A stretch of 64,000 nt of DNA from Diphasiastrum complanatum (GCA_029204225.1 CM055111.1:44617815-44681814); one strand, 5' to 3'; positions 34,158 through 46,737 are shown, counted from the stretch's first letter. Notes: a model not told the origin generated them from the sequence alone. Program-made: numbers and translations.

Positions 34158-36787
34158 TCATTGTAGATCTCGACAAAATTTCCTCCTCCAATTGAACATG
34201 GAAATATGGTACGAAGACAGATTGGTTATGTCCTTTTATTTTTTAATTGTTCTTGAGGAGCGCACATTAATACTAAATGTTCAAAACCTCGGAAGCCAAA
34301 AATATTGATCAAATATGTACAAATTCCTACAGTGGCAAAAGCAGAGGTTCTATCTAAACAAACGGATGTTGTAGATATTGTTCATGTAGCTTATTCAACT
34401 TGGCTTAGTGATATTGAGCAAAGTTTTACCATGCATTGTTGGCAATGATATTAAGAAAAAATCTACCAAGACATGGAAGAACAAACAAAGACATGTAAAA
34501 AAGGAGTCTAAAATTGATAGATCTTTGACTCCAATCTCCAAGTTGCAGTCTTGTATTTTAGATCTAGCCCATATATCTAGATATATAAGGTGAGTACTTC
34601 ATGGATAGATGTGTCAAAAATATCCAATAATTTGACTTGATTTCTAAATACATAGGTCCATTTGCTAAATTGCCTTCGCTCCCTCCATTGATATATCTTT
34701 CAAATTCTTATGATGAGTATCAATGAGTGCAAGCATACAGAAAACATTCAGAACTTTTCGAAATAAGGGATTGGGACCAATCTGAACTAGTCCTAAATGG
34801 ACAAAATGAAGGATTTGTTTATAGCTTCTTGGCACCCATCCTCCCATATTTCAGTGAGCTTGATAAAATGATGATTATTATCATAGGAAATTTTAGCAGT
34901 TTCTAAATAAATGGTACGTGCATGGAGTGAAAATAGTTGTGTTCATACCCTTGCTGAGGACTCATTTTGGGGAGACTCCATCAGCCTGGAGAATCAATCT
35001 CACCCACAACAATATGAGTGTTGTCTAGACTTTTGTATAATTCTTGAAGTGCCATTGCAAAATAGATAAGTTCTAATGTAACTTCTTTGACACACACACA
35101 AGAATTAGAACTTGTGTATTCAACTAAACAATGTATGTTATATATGGGTGTTGTCTATGGCTTTTATGGCAACACGGCACCACACATTTGATGCCTCACA
35201 CCTCAAGAGTGGCAATCCAAGATGTGACTGATATTACAGATATGTTGCCCTCTTATGGCTCTCTATGGACGAACAAAAATGATAATGTTATGGCAGCTCT
35301 ACCATTGGACATTTTTTAACTTGGATTAATTAATTTCATCTATTTTGCAAGTGAAAAAAACAATTTCTATTAGTCACTCTATTTTTGCATGTTTCATTAA
35401 CTATCTTTTGGAAAATTGTTCTCAAAGCAAAGTCCATTTACGAAGAACCATTGCTCAATTCAAAAGTGTAGAAAAACTTTTCCTCCCACAATTTTGACAG
35501 AGACTATCGACAACAATCGTGTTCCTCAATAGCAACTTTCTTTTTCAAGTAGGGTATCAATGCAACAACTATGCATCTCTAGATGATAATAGACCTTGCA
35601 ATTGTCGGATTTAAAATATCTATCAAGCTTGAATTACCTAGTGTGGAGAAAATAATATTGAACATTTTACCTGCATGTACTACATTGAATATCATAAACT
35701 CTTTTGCATATTGGAAAATATCCACATCTAGAATGAACTGAAACTTGTACTATTGGAAAGGATAAGTTTCCATCTTTCACTATGGAATTAACTAATTCAA
35801 GTTTTTTTATGTTTGGTGAAGATAATTTCAAACAAGAGAGCTCCAATTTTACAAGATTGAACACTTGTATTTCTAAAGCTTGGCAAAACGTAATAAACAA
35901 TATGCACACTTGGCAAAATCATTGTAGATACTTTTAAACATAAGATGTTTTCTCTGCAATTGCATTTATGGAAGATCAAAGAAATTTAAACCTATGTAAA
36001 ATAAAGAAATCACTTCATCATTCAAAACATTTCCAAACAAGATTTCATGCACAAGGAGATCATTTTCAAATCTAGAAATATGTTTGTGGTTTGTTTATAA
36101 AATTGGAAAGATTGGAAATGCATCTTCAAAGCAATCATCATGTTTCATATTACAATGTAATCCTTGTAACATCACGTTAGTATTGACCAACAAACTAAAA
36201 TTCTCATCAAGTCAATTAGCTTTGTCAATTTGATTGATCGATTCCTTGATAACTTGTGTGATCTAACTTATCCAATTAATGAGGATACAACAATTGCAAA
36301 ATGGCCTTCAAATTGAAAACCTTTTTAAAATCTCAACTACTTTTATCAAAGCTTAGTATGATCTTCGACTTTCTCTCGACACAAGACGTCAAGGTAACAA
36401 CAGTGCACAACATTATGCTTTTGATAGACAATATGTTGATGATCAACTTTACCCTTATGTATTTCACGTGAAGATCTTGTAATGTTAACAAGTGAAAAAA
36501 ATTTAACCATAAGGGCAACTCAAAATCCAACAATTTGAACTTTGATCAAATCTGCAATTTAGATACTTATGGATCCATGTCACACTTCAGTAATCTAAAA
36601 TGGAATCTCCACTCAAGTGCTTGTGCAAATCTAGTTCAATTTTAGTGAGATAATGTGCTTGTGGAGTGTATAAGCGTCTTGTAATTGTGTTGTCATAACA
36701 TGGCATAGTTTCTACCTATTACATGTAAAATAATGCATTAACATGCTCATTGGACATATAACTAGTACAACCACCTTGACGTAGAAC
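34153..36787. other. Intergenic; no supported gene
   Basis: AT-rich with only short frames. The leftward frames at 35667-35909 and 36333-36533 are Leu-rich and vaguely LRR-like, but have no regular repeat and many stops between them. The hAT element starts at 36796. Confidence 0.5.
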
Positions 36788-36795
36788 ATGCTTCA
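36788..36795. repeat. 8-bp direct repeat, left copy (hAT target duplication)
   Basis: ATGCTTCA here and at 49074-49081, with different bases on both outer and inner sides. Eight bases is the target duplication length of the hAT superfamily. Confidence 0.6.
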
Positions 36796-36805
36796 GACCA
36801 TAGAT

Positions 36806-36890
36806 CCAGCAGTACCAGGATCCGCGGATCCCGGTACCGCAGATCTAGTGTGGTACCGCGGATCCATACTGATCCGCGGTACCACAATAT
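36806..36890. repeat. Left subterminal palindromic words (GGATCC/GGTACC-CGCGG)
   Basis: The perfect 14-bp palindrome GGATCCGCGGATCC is at 36818-36831. Related words GGTACCGCAGATC, GGTACCGCGGATCC and GATCCGCGGTACC follow within 60 bp. The same words end copy 2 (6090-6150) and the right end of this element. They are candidates for transposase binding. Confidence 0.8.
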
Positions 36891-37189
36891 ATATTATTTT
36901 TTAATATATAATATTTTTTAATATTTAATATATTACTATATATTTTTTTAACCTAATCCCCCCCCCCCCCCCGCTTCATCTCTCTCCCTGCCCGTCGCCC
37001 TGCTGTCCGCGCCCTCTCGGTTGTATGCCCATCACCCTACTGTCCGCGCCCTCCTGGTTGTCTTCGCATTGCACTGATCGCGTCCTCCCCTGCTATTGCT
37101 ATTTCGGCTTTATTGTGGTTTTTTCAAGCCTTCCGACTCCTATCGCACCCACAGAGATCTATGCCTTCATCGCCTTCCTTTCTACAGAG

Positions 37190-39185
37190 ATGGTGCATTC
37201 CAACCTTGTCGATCTGTGGGGCGAGGTGGACATTGTCAGGCAGGTTCTCGACAAGTCTAACAAGTCTAGTGCAAGGATCGTGCGCTGTCGATATTGCCTG
37301 ACCGAGTTCGTTGCCACCCTCACTCGCCTTAAAGGCCACCTACTCGGCGCACGCGCGAGAGATGGTGGCACACTGAATGCTGCCCCCTGTGCCAGCATGT
37401 CCGTTCCCGTCAGGCAGCGACTTTTGGATACCTACGGGCCACGTCTTGTGGCGGGGGAGAACACCATTTTGGAGGGTGTTCTTCGGTTTTGCACCGCTCC
37501 TTACGTGGTTGACCCCGAGTTGCTGCCTGCTTGGCTGGCACGCACGAGGAGAGGGAGTGCATCCTCGTCCAGTCCCTTTGCCCCTCATCCTCCTAAGACA
37601 GTTCCGCCTCACGCACTCCCATCTGCACCCATTTCGGTGGATCCTGTCCCACCGCGTCCGGCAGTTGCCACTTCGGTTCCACCACCACCTACTGTTGCTC
37701 GCACTCCCCCAGTTTACGACTTTCTCATGGACTCTCCGCCTCCCAAGTAGGAGCAGGCCCTGGATGCCAGTGACGAGGCCTTCCAGGATGTTGAGGAGAT
37801 CCCTTCCTCTCTCCCTTCACATCCAGATGACCTCCCTACCCAGCAGTTTTCGTATCCCATGCCAGATGTCCACCCTCCACCAGTGTACCCCACTTACGCT
37901 GCTGCACCCATCCCGGCCAGTGCATCCCACTCTTCTCATTCCACGTCTACAACTGATGAATCCACTAGTGCCCAGCCTGTCGCGTCATCATCCATTCCCA
38001 TCACGTTTGGTGCACCGTGCTGGAGGTCCGCTACCCGTCGCCTAGCTGGGAGAGTTCTTAGGCAGCAGAGCATTCGCGGCGCGCATCAGCTGCATATGGA
38101 TAGAGAGGCCACACAGGCCGTGGCCAGCCTGATTTATGAGCTGAACCTTCCATTTGCCATCACCAACTCCGAGCCCTTCAAAAGGGCCTTCCGCCTTGCA
38201 CAGTCTGTCAACCCTAGCTGGAGAGTCCCTAGTTCAGAGGTTGTCCGCACACACATGCTGAGGGATAGGGTCGAGTCATTGTCTAGAGAGATGGAGCCTC
38301 TACGTCGCCACTGGGCCACTTACGGTTGCAGCATCATGTCCGATGGCTGGACTGATGTCAGGAGGAGGCCGATCCTCAACATATTGGTCTCCAGTTGCAT
38401 GGGCACACAGTTTTTGAGGGCAGTGGATTGCAGCAGGGGGGGAGAGTCATATCTGAAAAGTTCATGTTTGATGTCATCAGGTCTTCCATCCTGTCCATAG
38501 GCCCACAGCATGTCGTCACAATGGTGACGGACAATGCCATGAACTGCATTCAGATGGGTGTACTGCTAGAGGCCGAGTTCCCTCACATTGTTCATACCCC
38601 CTGTGCCGCGCACGGCATAGACCTTCTGATGGGGGACATAGATGCACTTCCCTGGGTTAGAGCCATCGTCCGTGAGGCCCTCTTCCTAGTGACAGGAAGA
38701 AGCGTGTTCTTGCCATGTTCCGGGTGTTCAGCCATCTAGACCTCCGTAAGCCAGCCCCCACATGCTTTGCATTCGACTTGGTGGTCATCGACCGTCTGAT
38801 CAGGTGTAGGGCGCAGCTTCTACAGATGGTTGCCAGTGATCTTTGGTGTGCCAGTACATTTCCGCGCACTGAGGATGGGGAGCACTTTTCTTCCACGGTG
38901 AGGGGAGACCAGTTCTCAGGTATGCATCTCATTTTATCCTCCATTGTTGTGTTTCGTTGAAGTTTCACCCCTGCCACAATGTGCTGAAGTATTTCAATGC
39001 ACGTACCACAGGACTGTGTTGCCTCCGTGTGTGAGTGTAATTGGAGCACATGGGCACTCATTCACACGAGAAGAAGAAACCGGTTGTCAGTGAGTCAGTT
39101 GGAGCGGTTGGTGTTCTGTAGCACCAACGCACGTCTCGCCAGGAGACTTCCGACCATTACGAGTGCATTGCAGGTGATAAGCTAA
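37190..39185 (+). pseudogene. hAT transposase, N-terminal and central part
   Basis: The start at 37190 is chosen because the BED domain begins 13 residues later (the frame is open upstream to 37025). In order: a BED zinc finger (RCRYCLTEFVATLTRLKGHL) at about 37280-37380; a Pro/Ser-rich linker; GRVLRQQSIRGAHQ; a DUF659-like catalytic segment (GCSIMSDGWTDVRRRPILNI at about 38330, then MVTDNAMNC and HTPCAAHGIDLLMGDI at about 38520-38640); a CFAFDLVVIDRLI...LLQMVASDLW block; and the dimerisation segment CNWSTWALIHTRRRNRL at about 39030-39090. Lesions are an in-frame TAG at 37748, a frameshift at a seven-G run (38436-38442), and another near 38690. The usual region between DLW and CNWS is largely missing, so it is internally deleted. 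The product would have cut and joined element ends. Confidence 0.85.
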
Positions 39186-39248
39186 TCTTTCATAGCATGT
39201 TGGTTGACTCCTGATATGTTGGTTTCATTTCTTGATAGAGTTGTCCCC

Positions 39249-39253
39249 CTGAC
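39249..39253. repeat. 5-bp target duplication, left copy (chromovirus)
   Basis: CTGAC flanks the left LTR; the same five bases follow the right LTR at 45646-45650. This is the length expected for a Ty3/gypsy integrase. Confidence 0.95.
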
Positions 39254-39611
39254 TGTAATAGATCCTAACACCACAGTAGGGCAAACACTAACTGATCCAC
39301 CCAACTTTGCCTACTCCCTGATATAGAGTAAGCCCCTCCTAGCCCAGTGTGAGGACTAGTAGCATGCTACTGCCAAGTGTCGGCCACGTGGCACTGACGC
39401 GGCCGACTGCACGTCAGGACCCAACTGGGGGCCCTATCCTGCTGACAGGGTCCCTAGGCTGTGTTAGGCCCGCCATGGCTATGGACCGTGCTGGGGCACA
39501 CTACTCACACTGTCTTGCCCTGTTGGTCATGTACACTGGACACGACCCTGACTGTGGTATATGACCTATCTATGTTCTCTAGGGTTCAGCACTAGTTACG
39601 AGCTCGTAACA
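39254..39611 (-). repeat. Chromovirus 3' LTR
   Basis: It begins TGTAATAGATCC and ends GAGCTCGTAACA on the + strand (TG...CA), and pairs with 45289-45645. Confidence 0.97.
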
Positions 39612-39625
39612 CTCCCTCCCCCTTA
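39612..39625 (-). other. Polypurine tract
   Basis: The - strand reads AAGGGGGAGGGAG directly before the 3' LTR, in the correct place to prime plus-strand synthesis. Confidence 0.9.
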
Positions 39626-39639
39626 AGAACCGTCTTGGT

Positions 39640-42600
39640 CCTCTAAGACAAAGTCTGGAAAAATCTTGCAAAGGATGCTGCCTCTTTCCCAAGTGGCATT
39701 CTCAACAGGCTGATCATTCCACTTAACCAGATATTCTGGGGTATAGAGTATGACGAGTCTGCGTCTCTCTACTATGAAGAATCTCCTCTGGTTCATGTGG
39801 AGGTTGTTGAGGATCCAATAGGAGAACTAGAACACTGTCCCCTACCAGATTATCTGATCTGGTTAAGGCTTTTCGTAACTGACTTACATGAAAGACTGGA
39901 AAAACCTTACTGTTGTGTGGGAGTTCTAGTTCATAGGTGACCTCGCCTAGTCTCCTACTGATGGTAAAGGGACCACAATACCTTGGAGACAACTTAGCAC
40001 ACACTCTTGATTTGAGGGTTTTAGAGTCAACTGGAACTCTCAAGTAGACTTTCTCACCAGTGGAGAACTGCACATCCCGTCTGTGTGGATCTGCATAATG
40101 CCTAGCTCGATCCTGGGACTGCCTAATGCTACGCTTAGCATGTTCTATCATCTGGTTTAGGTCCTCTAAAAAGTTTCTGGCTGCTTCAACTTTTTCTTGT
40201 TTAAACCCTACAGTTGTGGGTGAGCGTGGCTGAAAACCGTACATCAGCATAAATGGGTTGTATCCCGTAGCTGAATGTTTGGTACTGTTGTAAGCAAACT
40301 CTAATATCGAGAGATACTCCTCCCAATTAGTCTGCTTCTTCCTGACGTATGCTCGAAGCATATCCTCTAGCACTTGATTTACCCTTTCTGTTTGACCGTC
40401 CATCTGTGGATGGTCGGTGGTACTCATATTAAGTTTAGTATGGAGATGATGGAATACTGCCCTCCAAAAATTTCTAGTAACCTTACTGTCCCGGTCGCTG
40501 ACTATGCCGGAAGGTAGACCGTATAATTTAAATAGCCCGTCTACAAATAACCTTGCTAACTCTGGAGCTCTAACGGTTGTTTTGGTCGGAATGAAATGAG
40601 CCATTTTGGTCAGACGGTCAACTGTGACCCATATAGCGTCATTACCCTTTTGGGTTTTAGGCAGGCCTACTATAAAATCCATGGAGATACTCTCCCATTT
40701 ACCAGCTGGTATTTCCAAGGGATGCAACAACCCTCCTGCCTTTAAACGCTTTGCTTTATTTACTTGACATTTCTGGCAATTGGTTACATACTGGTGGACG
40801 TCCTTTTTCATATTGGGCCAGAAAAATTGCCTACGAAGAAGCTCATAGGTCTTCTGTATGGCTGGGTGTCCCGCGCTAGGACTGTCATGACATTCATATA
40901 GGACCTGCTACCTATAATTCTCTGAATTGGGGACACATACTCTATCTCTATAGAGCAAGTACTCATCCTGAATGGAATACTGTTTCCATTGGAATCCTTG
41001 AGTCAACTGACCCTCAACCACTGGGGTCTGCTTGGGTAATACAGGCTCAGAATCCTCAACGTCATCTGACGACGTATACTCGGACTCATCATCATCCTCA
41101 ACGGAAGCTACTGTATTCTTGGATAAACTGACACCAGCCTCGGAAACTGGTTCTGGAGTCTGTAACTGTCTGTTCTGGACTGAGTTCCAGATAGTAGAGA
41201 AGAATGCATCATGCTGGCATTTCCCTCTCAAGGACTCGAGTAACTCATTACAAATCTGAGTAAAACTCAGCTCGTTTATCATAGGCATTCTGCTAAGGGC
41301 ATCTGCTACTGTATTGAATTTTTCATCTACATCTGATAGACATGTCAAACTCTTGCATCAACTCTGCCCAACGAGCTTTCCGACCTCTAAGCTCAGGTTG
41401 ATTGCAAAGGTATCTGAGACTCTCATGGTCTGTCAGGACCTCAAAGTTGGCACCATACAAATAATGCCTCCAAGTCTTAAGGGCATGGACTATAGAAAAG
41501 AGTTCCTTTTCATAGGCACTGTACCTAGTCTGAACTGGCTCGAGTTTTTTACTCTCAAACGCAACTGGTCGTCCACCCTGAGTTAGCACAGCACCTACTG
41601 CAAAGTCGCTAGCATCTGTTTCGACCACAAATGGCTGATTGGGGTCGACGACTTTTAAAACTGGTGCTGTAGCTAAGCCTGTTTTGAGAGCATCAAAGCT
41701 CTCCTGCTGTGCGGACTCCCAAATGAACTCCTTTCCCTTCCCCTTAAGGAGATTTGTCATAGGAACTGCTATCTGAGCATATTCCTTGACAAATCGTCTG
41801 TAATATCCCGCCACCAAGAAAGATCTGAAGTTTCAAAATATTTTGAGGTCTCAGCCAAATGAGTATGGCTTTAACCTTATTTGGGTCCATCTTAATCCCA
41901 TCTGAAGAGATAATGTGACCCAAATATGCTACTTCTTCAACGAAGAATTCACACTTGGATTGTTTAGCATAGAGCTTATGCTTTCTGAGCAGTCAAAACA
42001 CCTTTCTGAGGTGTTTTAGATGCTCCTTCCTCGTTTTGCTGTAAACGAGGATGTCATCTACAAATACGACTACAAACTTATCCAAGTATGGTCTGAAGAC
42101 ACTGTTCATCAAGGTCATAAAGGTAGCTGGAACATTTGTGAGGCCAAATGGCATCACCTTAAACTCATAATGACCGTGACGAGTCCTAAAAGCTGTTTTC
42201 GAGACATCTTCCCATTTTATACGGACTTGATGATATCCCGATCTGAGGTCTATTTTGCTGAAAAACTTAACCCCGTCAAGTTGATCAAACAACTCGTCTG
42301 CCCAAGGCATAGGGTATTTATTCTTAATTGTGACTTTATTGAGGGCTCTGTAATCTACGCAAAGACGCATAGACCGCTCTTTCTTTTTCACCAATAGGAC
42401 TGGTGAGGCCCATGGTGAACTACCGGTCTGAATTTGGCCTTTCTCAAGATAGTCTATTAACTGCCTAGTTATTTCTTCATCCTTTGTTCGGTTGACCTGA
42501 TACGGAGGTTTAGAAACAGGTGTTGTACCTGGTACTAGGTTTAGTACATGATCTACCTCTCTACTAGGTGGTAAACCATGTGGCAAATCTTCAGGAAAAA

Positions 42601-44384
42601 CATCTTCAAATTTAGACAATAAAGTTTCTAATTTACTGATTTTTTGCTGAATAGAACTGGAAATAGAAACTTCAGGAATAAATTGAAAGTCACATAAGAA
42701 TACCTGATGGTCTTCGTCTCCGATTAGCTGACAGAGCTCTGAACTGCAGACCATAGGGCTGTTGGGAACATCATGCTCCTCATGCAACTGGATCTCTCGG
42801 CCTTTATGCTGAAAGCTGAGGGTGTTCTCCTGATAGTTTCTGTGGAGGGAAGGTCCTAAACTGTAGAGCCAATCTCTCCCGAGAACAATGTCTGTTCAAT
42901 CCAGGTGCATTATCTGAAAGTTTATTTCATCTTCGTACCCCTGAATACCAAGATTTAACTTACTTACCATAGTTTCCCATATTTTTTTATCTTCACTCTT
43001 AGCTAATGAAACTATGTACCTATGCTGACTAGGTACTTCTGGTAGTTTAAGCTTTTTAACCAGGGCGTAGTTGATGAAATTATGGGTTGCCCCATCATCA
43101 ACCATGACTCTTACTGACTGGTTACCAACCTTCCCATGCATATGTACTAGGTCATGCGGCCCAAAGCTGAAGGGTCTCGCTAGCATTGCAGAGGTCAGCT
43201 GGCAACAGTGTTCATGATCTTCATGATACACTTTGATCTCGGAAGCTGCCGAGTCACTGGGGAAACATACAGTCTGAACAAGATGAACTTGTTTTTTATC
43301 TTTCTTATCTTTTTTAGTGAAAGTCCCCTTGGGACACTGTCTGACTGTGTGTCCCTTGCCCATACACACAAAGGACAAACGTTCTTGTTTGGCTTTCTCA
43401 AAATCATCTGGTTTTAAGGGTTGTATGAGTGAAGGGCGTTTCTGAGGAGCTTCACCTTTAAATTTATCTTCTTTCTTTCTTTTTAAAAATTTCTTTTTAA
43501 ATTGAAAGTCTTTCTGAGGAGGCTGCTCAGAAAGTGGTTGTTGTCTCGCCCTCTTCCTACCCACTGAATCATCATAGATTTGAGCATATCTGAGAGCTTG
43601 CTCAAGGGTAGTAGGCGAGTTTCTCTGGACCTCTACTTTATATTCATCTTTGAGGCCACGGACAAATCCCCTGATTTTCTGATAGTCATCCATATTTTTA
43701 ATTTTTAAAATTGCTTCTCGATACTGCGAGATATATTGGATGAGGGATTTATCCATTACTGTTCTTTCCCAGGCTTCCCAGGCTCTATCCAGTTCATTTT
43801 CTGGTAGAAATTCTCTTAGGAAAGCCTCTTCAAAAGCTTTCCATGACCGGGAAGTCTGTCCAGTCTCCTGGAGATTTAACCACCACTTATAGGCCATAGG
43901 CCCTAAGGAAAGACTGGCCTCAATAGCTTGCAAATGGTCAGGGGTCTGTTTAAGAGCATGAATGTTCTTCCATTTGCTGAGGAAGGTTTTTAGAATATTT
44001 GCATTCCTATCCTTCTCTTCCCCATTAAAAGTAGGAGGTTTTAAATCTTTGAAAACACTAGGGTGAGACCGTAAAGTCTCACCCGAAACTGATGGAAGTG
44101 GAGAAGGGGATAACTGAGAAGTGGAGGGAAGGCTTCCTTTCGCGGAACTCAAAATCAAGTTTTTAAGTTCAGCGAACGAGTCGTCCACACTGGACTTGAA
44201 ATTGGATAATGCCAACTTCAGTTACCAATTGGAGAAACTGCTCCTTGGTAACCAGTTCGTCGAGTTCTTCGACGAACTGTTCCTGTTCTTCCACTTCCAT
44301 GGGTTCTTTCCCTTTTCTGTAAGCCAAGGCTTTTGTTTCAAGTTCGTCGAAGCCTCTCTCCTGGGGTTCCTGAGGAGTGGTCAT
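39640..44384 (-). pseudogene. Chromovirus Gag-Pol polyprotein (broken)
   Basis: Reading leftward: Gag from an ATG at 44384 with MTTPQEPQERGFDELETKAL; the capsid-like retrotransposon-gag domain (LKPPTFNGEEKDRNANILKT, AYKWWLNLQETG) at about 43700-44100; a knuckle at about 43320-43370 reading SFVCMGKGHTVRQC; and protease with MVDDGATHNFINYALVKKLK at about 43090. RT follows ([31 protein letters not shown]) at 42400-42040, then RNase H (VETDASDFAVGAVLTQGGRP) at about 41600. Integrase has the HHCC finger, SMDFIVGLPKT, IVSDRDSKVT and HPQMDGQTERVNQVLEDML at 40850-40300, and GPY/F. A chromodomain (EYLVKWNDQPVENATWE) lies at about 39680-39740. Breaks: frameshifts near 44217, 41818, 41330 and 39740, and stops at 42896, 41993 and 40908. 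The first knuckle Cys is Ser. It cannot make a working polyprotein. Confidence 0.95.
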
Positions 44385-45274
44385 CTTCGGAACTGAAAGA
44401 GAGCTACCTTAACTTTTGAAGGAAAAAAGTCTAAAAGACTAATTTACAACTGTACAAGGGAAAGGAAAGATGACTTAGCTGTTTCTGAGGACTGTACTTC
44501 CAAAGAAAGAATGAAGAGGAACCCTTTCAACCTTTTTTTTCCAAGATTTCAGACCTGCTATCCCGGAAAATGCCAGTTTGAAGCTTTAAAACGGTGCCAA
44601 ATTTTCCGGTTCTTTGAGGATGGTAGCTCGCTGGTCTGATTGCAACCCAACTGGCTCGTTTGCTTCTGATTTGAGACCCAAAAAGTATTTCGATTTCTGA
44701 TTTTGGTGTCTCTCTACCCTCGCTGGTTGGACAGCCCTCTGTCTGGCCCAATTTTTTGAAATTTAAGGCCCAATCTTTGCTTGAATCTCTGATCTGAACT
44801 CAGGCAGTAGGTCGACGGTCTGTGACAATCTAGTTTGATATTCAAACTACTGAAAAATCCTCAAAAACAGTGATGAAAAACCAATTTTTCATCTCCCTGT
44901 CCAGCGCTGGCCCTGCTAATAAAATTTGTTTGAAAACCCTTCAAATTTCCTTGGATTTCTTTGAAATTTCAGAGGTAGATTTCTGATCCCTCAGCGATGG
45001 ATAAGCACCACCCTTTCTCCTCAAAAATCCGCTCTGATTCCCTGAATCTGATGGCAAAAATCAGAGATGAAGACTGAATTTGCAGCGCTGGACCTGCTCT
45101 AAAAATTTGGACTAATTTCTCTCTGACCAGCAAGTAAATCCACCAAGATTTCCTCAGTAGGAGACTCGCCTACAGCGAGTCTCCTCCTCTATTTCTTTCT
45201 GAGAACTTTTAGAAGTTCTGAGCAATCTAGCTACTTTCTCCACTGCTGAAAACTGAATTCCCAAAAATGGAGAT

Positions 45275-45287
45275 GGCTCTGATACCA
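45275..45287 (-). other. Primer binding site, initiator tRNA-Met
   Basis: The - strand reads TGGTATCAGAGCC, an exact canonical site, one base inside the LTR end at 45289. Confidence 0.95.
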
Positions 45288-45288
45288 G

Positions 45289-45645
45289 TGTAATAGATCC
45301 TAACACCACAGTAGGGCAAACACTAACTGATCCACCCAACCTTGCCTACTCCATGATATAGAGTAAGCCCCTCCTAGTCCAGTGTGAGGACTGATAACGT
45401 GCTACTGCCAAGTGTCGGCCACGTGGCACTAACGTGGCCGACTGCACGTCGTGACCCAACTGGGGGCCCTATCCTGCTGACAGGGTCCCTAGGCTGTGTT
45501 AGGCCCGCCATGGCTATGGACCGTGCTGGGGCACACTACTCACACTGTCTTGCCCTGTTGGTCATGTACACTGGACACGACCCTGACTGTGGTATCTACC
45601 TATCTATGTTCTCTAGGGTTCGGCACTGGTTACGAGCTCGTAACA
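45289..45645 (-). repeat. Chromovirus 5' LTR
   Basis: The same sequence as 39254-39611 with about 15 differences, clustered at 45388-45400 and at CpG-containing sites (ACGCGG versus ACGTGG). It is followed by CTGAC. Confidence 0.97.
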
Positions 45646-45650
45646 CTGAC
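45646..45650. repeat. 5-bp target duplication, right copy (chromovirus)
   Basis: CTGAC, identical to 39249-39253. Confidence 0.95.
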
Positions 45651-45784
45651 ATGCAAATTTTAAACCTTGCAAACGAAGATATCTGATTTGGAACGCCAAG
45701 TTGACTTGCCTACGGACAGCACCCATCCCATGCCTGCAAATGACCTGGGCACACAGTTGATGGCAGAGAGGGAGAGGGAGCTTG

Positions 45785-45785
<1 letters not shown>

Positions 45786-45869
<84 letters not shown>
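45786..45869. repeat. (GA)n microsatellite inside the transposase tail
   Basis: About 42 GA units. Because the unit is 2 bp, expansion or contraction changes the reading frame; the frame upstream (Glu-Arg) differs from the frame that is open downstream. Confidence 0.97.
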
Positions 45870-45874
<5 letters not shown>

Positions 45875-46647
45875 GCTTGAGCACAGAGAGCCTCCATTGT
45901 ACAAGGCAGATGAGCCAGTGTCAGAGGATGATCAGGATGAGGATGACCCCATTCGGATTGTGTTTGCCAGATTAGAGCGGGATGAGGCATATGATACAGG
46001 TGTTGGGCACACGCCTAGAGCAGGGGTCACAGGTGCATCACGTGGTAGAGGTGGGACACATGCCACAGATTATACCGGGAGACGGGCAAGACACACAGGA
46101 GGGGCCAGTGGCATACCTTCTTATGTTGATATGATGGAGGAGGCTCTTGATAGGGGGCAGAGTGATTTGGGTTTACCTTCCGCAGCTGCTTGGATGCGTG
46201 CATCACACAACCATAAGCACTTCTATGACAGCACACCAAAGGAGTCACCAGATGACTTTGATTGTACTGATTGGGAGGCCATGCAGGGTCCGCATGGTGC
46301 ACAGGATGAGGCACGAGATGATCCAGAGGATGGTGCACATGATGAGTCCCATAGCCCAGAGCATTTGTGTTCGGATGCCCAGCTGGACGACTTGATTGCA
46401 GACTTGGATTCAAAGACCCAGCAGATGCCGAGCGTCAGGGCGCCCCCATCCTCTCTAGCCAGCATGCCCTACATAGAGCCTCAGCCAGAGCAGCTACATG
46501 AGGTGCCTGCAGTTCCTCCAGATCCTGAGGAGGGTGTATGTGCGCCGCACAACACCTCCAGTGCCACCGATATCGTTGAGGCCTGCAGCCCCTTCATCGC
46601 CATCCACTTTTGCAGCAGCAGGTCTCCATGGCAGGCCACCATCAGTG

Positions 46648-46737
46648 GCAGCACCCACAGCACATCCTCCTCCATTGGCAGCACCCACGGCACGGGCTCC
46701 TCCTTTGGCAGCACCCACAGCACCGGCTCCTCCTTTG
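46648..46737 (+). repeat. Three 30-bp coding repeats
   Basis: Three direct copies starting GCAGCACCCACRGCAC lie at 46648, 46678 and 46708, encoding a ten-residue Ala/Pro unit (APTA(H/R/P)(P/A)PPLA) in the Pro-rich frame. Confidence 0.9.

Larger units (their letters stand above)
39254..45645 (-). mobile_element. Chromovirus (Ty3/gypsy), complete but mutated
   Basis: 6,392 bp in reverse orientation: LTR 39254-39611, polypurine tract 39612-39625, polyprotein 44384-39640, leader 44385-45274, primer site 45275-45287, LTR 45289-45645, with a perfect CTGAC duplication outside. It has a CCHC-type gag, protease, RT, RNase H, integrase and chromodomain, which defines a chromovirus. The insertion lies between the hAT dimerisation segment and the hAT C-terminal tail, probably within an intron (GT at about 39174). 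The LTRs differ at about 15 of 358 positions by eye, many of them transitions. Confidence 0.96.

Noticed and set aside
34850-36540. Leu-rich frames on the - strand suggesting an LRR gene
   Set aside because: No regular LxxLxLxxN spacing, no NB-ARC or kinase motifs, and many stops between frames.
45660-45975. Long Ser-Leu or Glu-Arg repeat frames
   Set aside because: Produced by the (GA)n microsatellite; the same applies to frames at 9731-10012 and 33934-34308.
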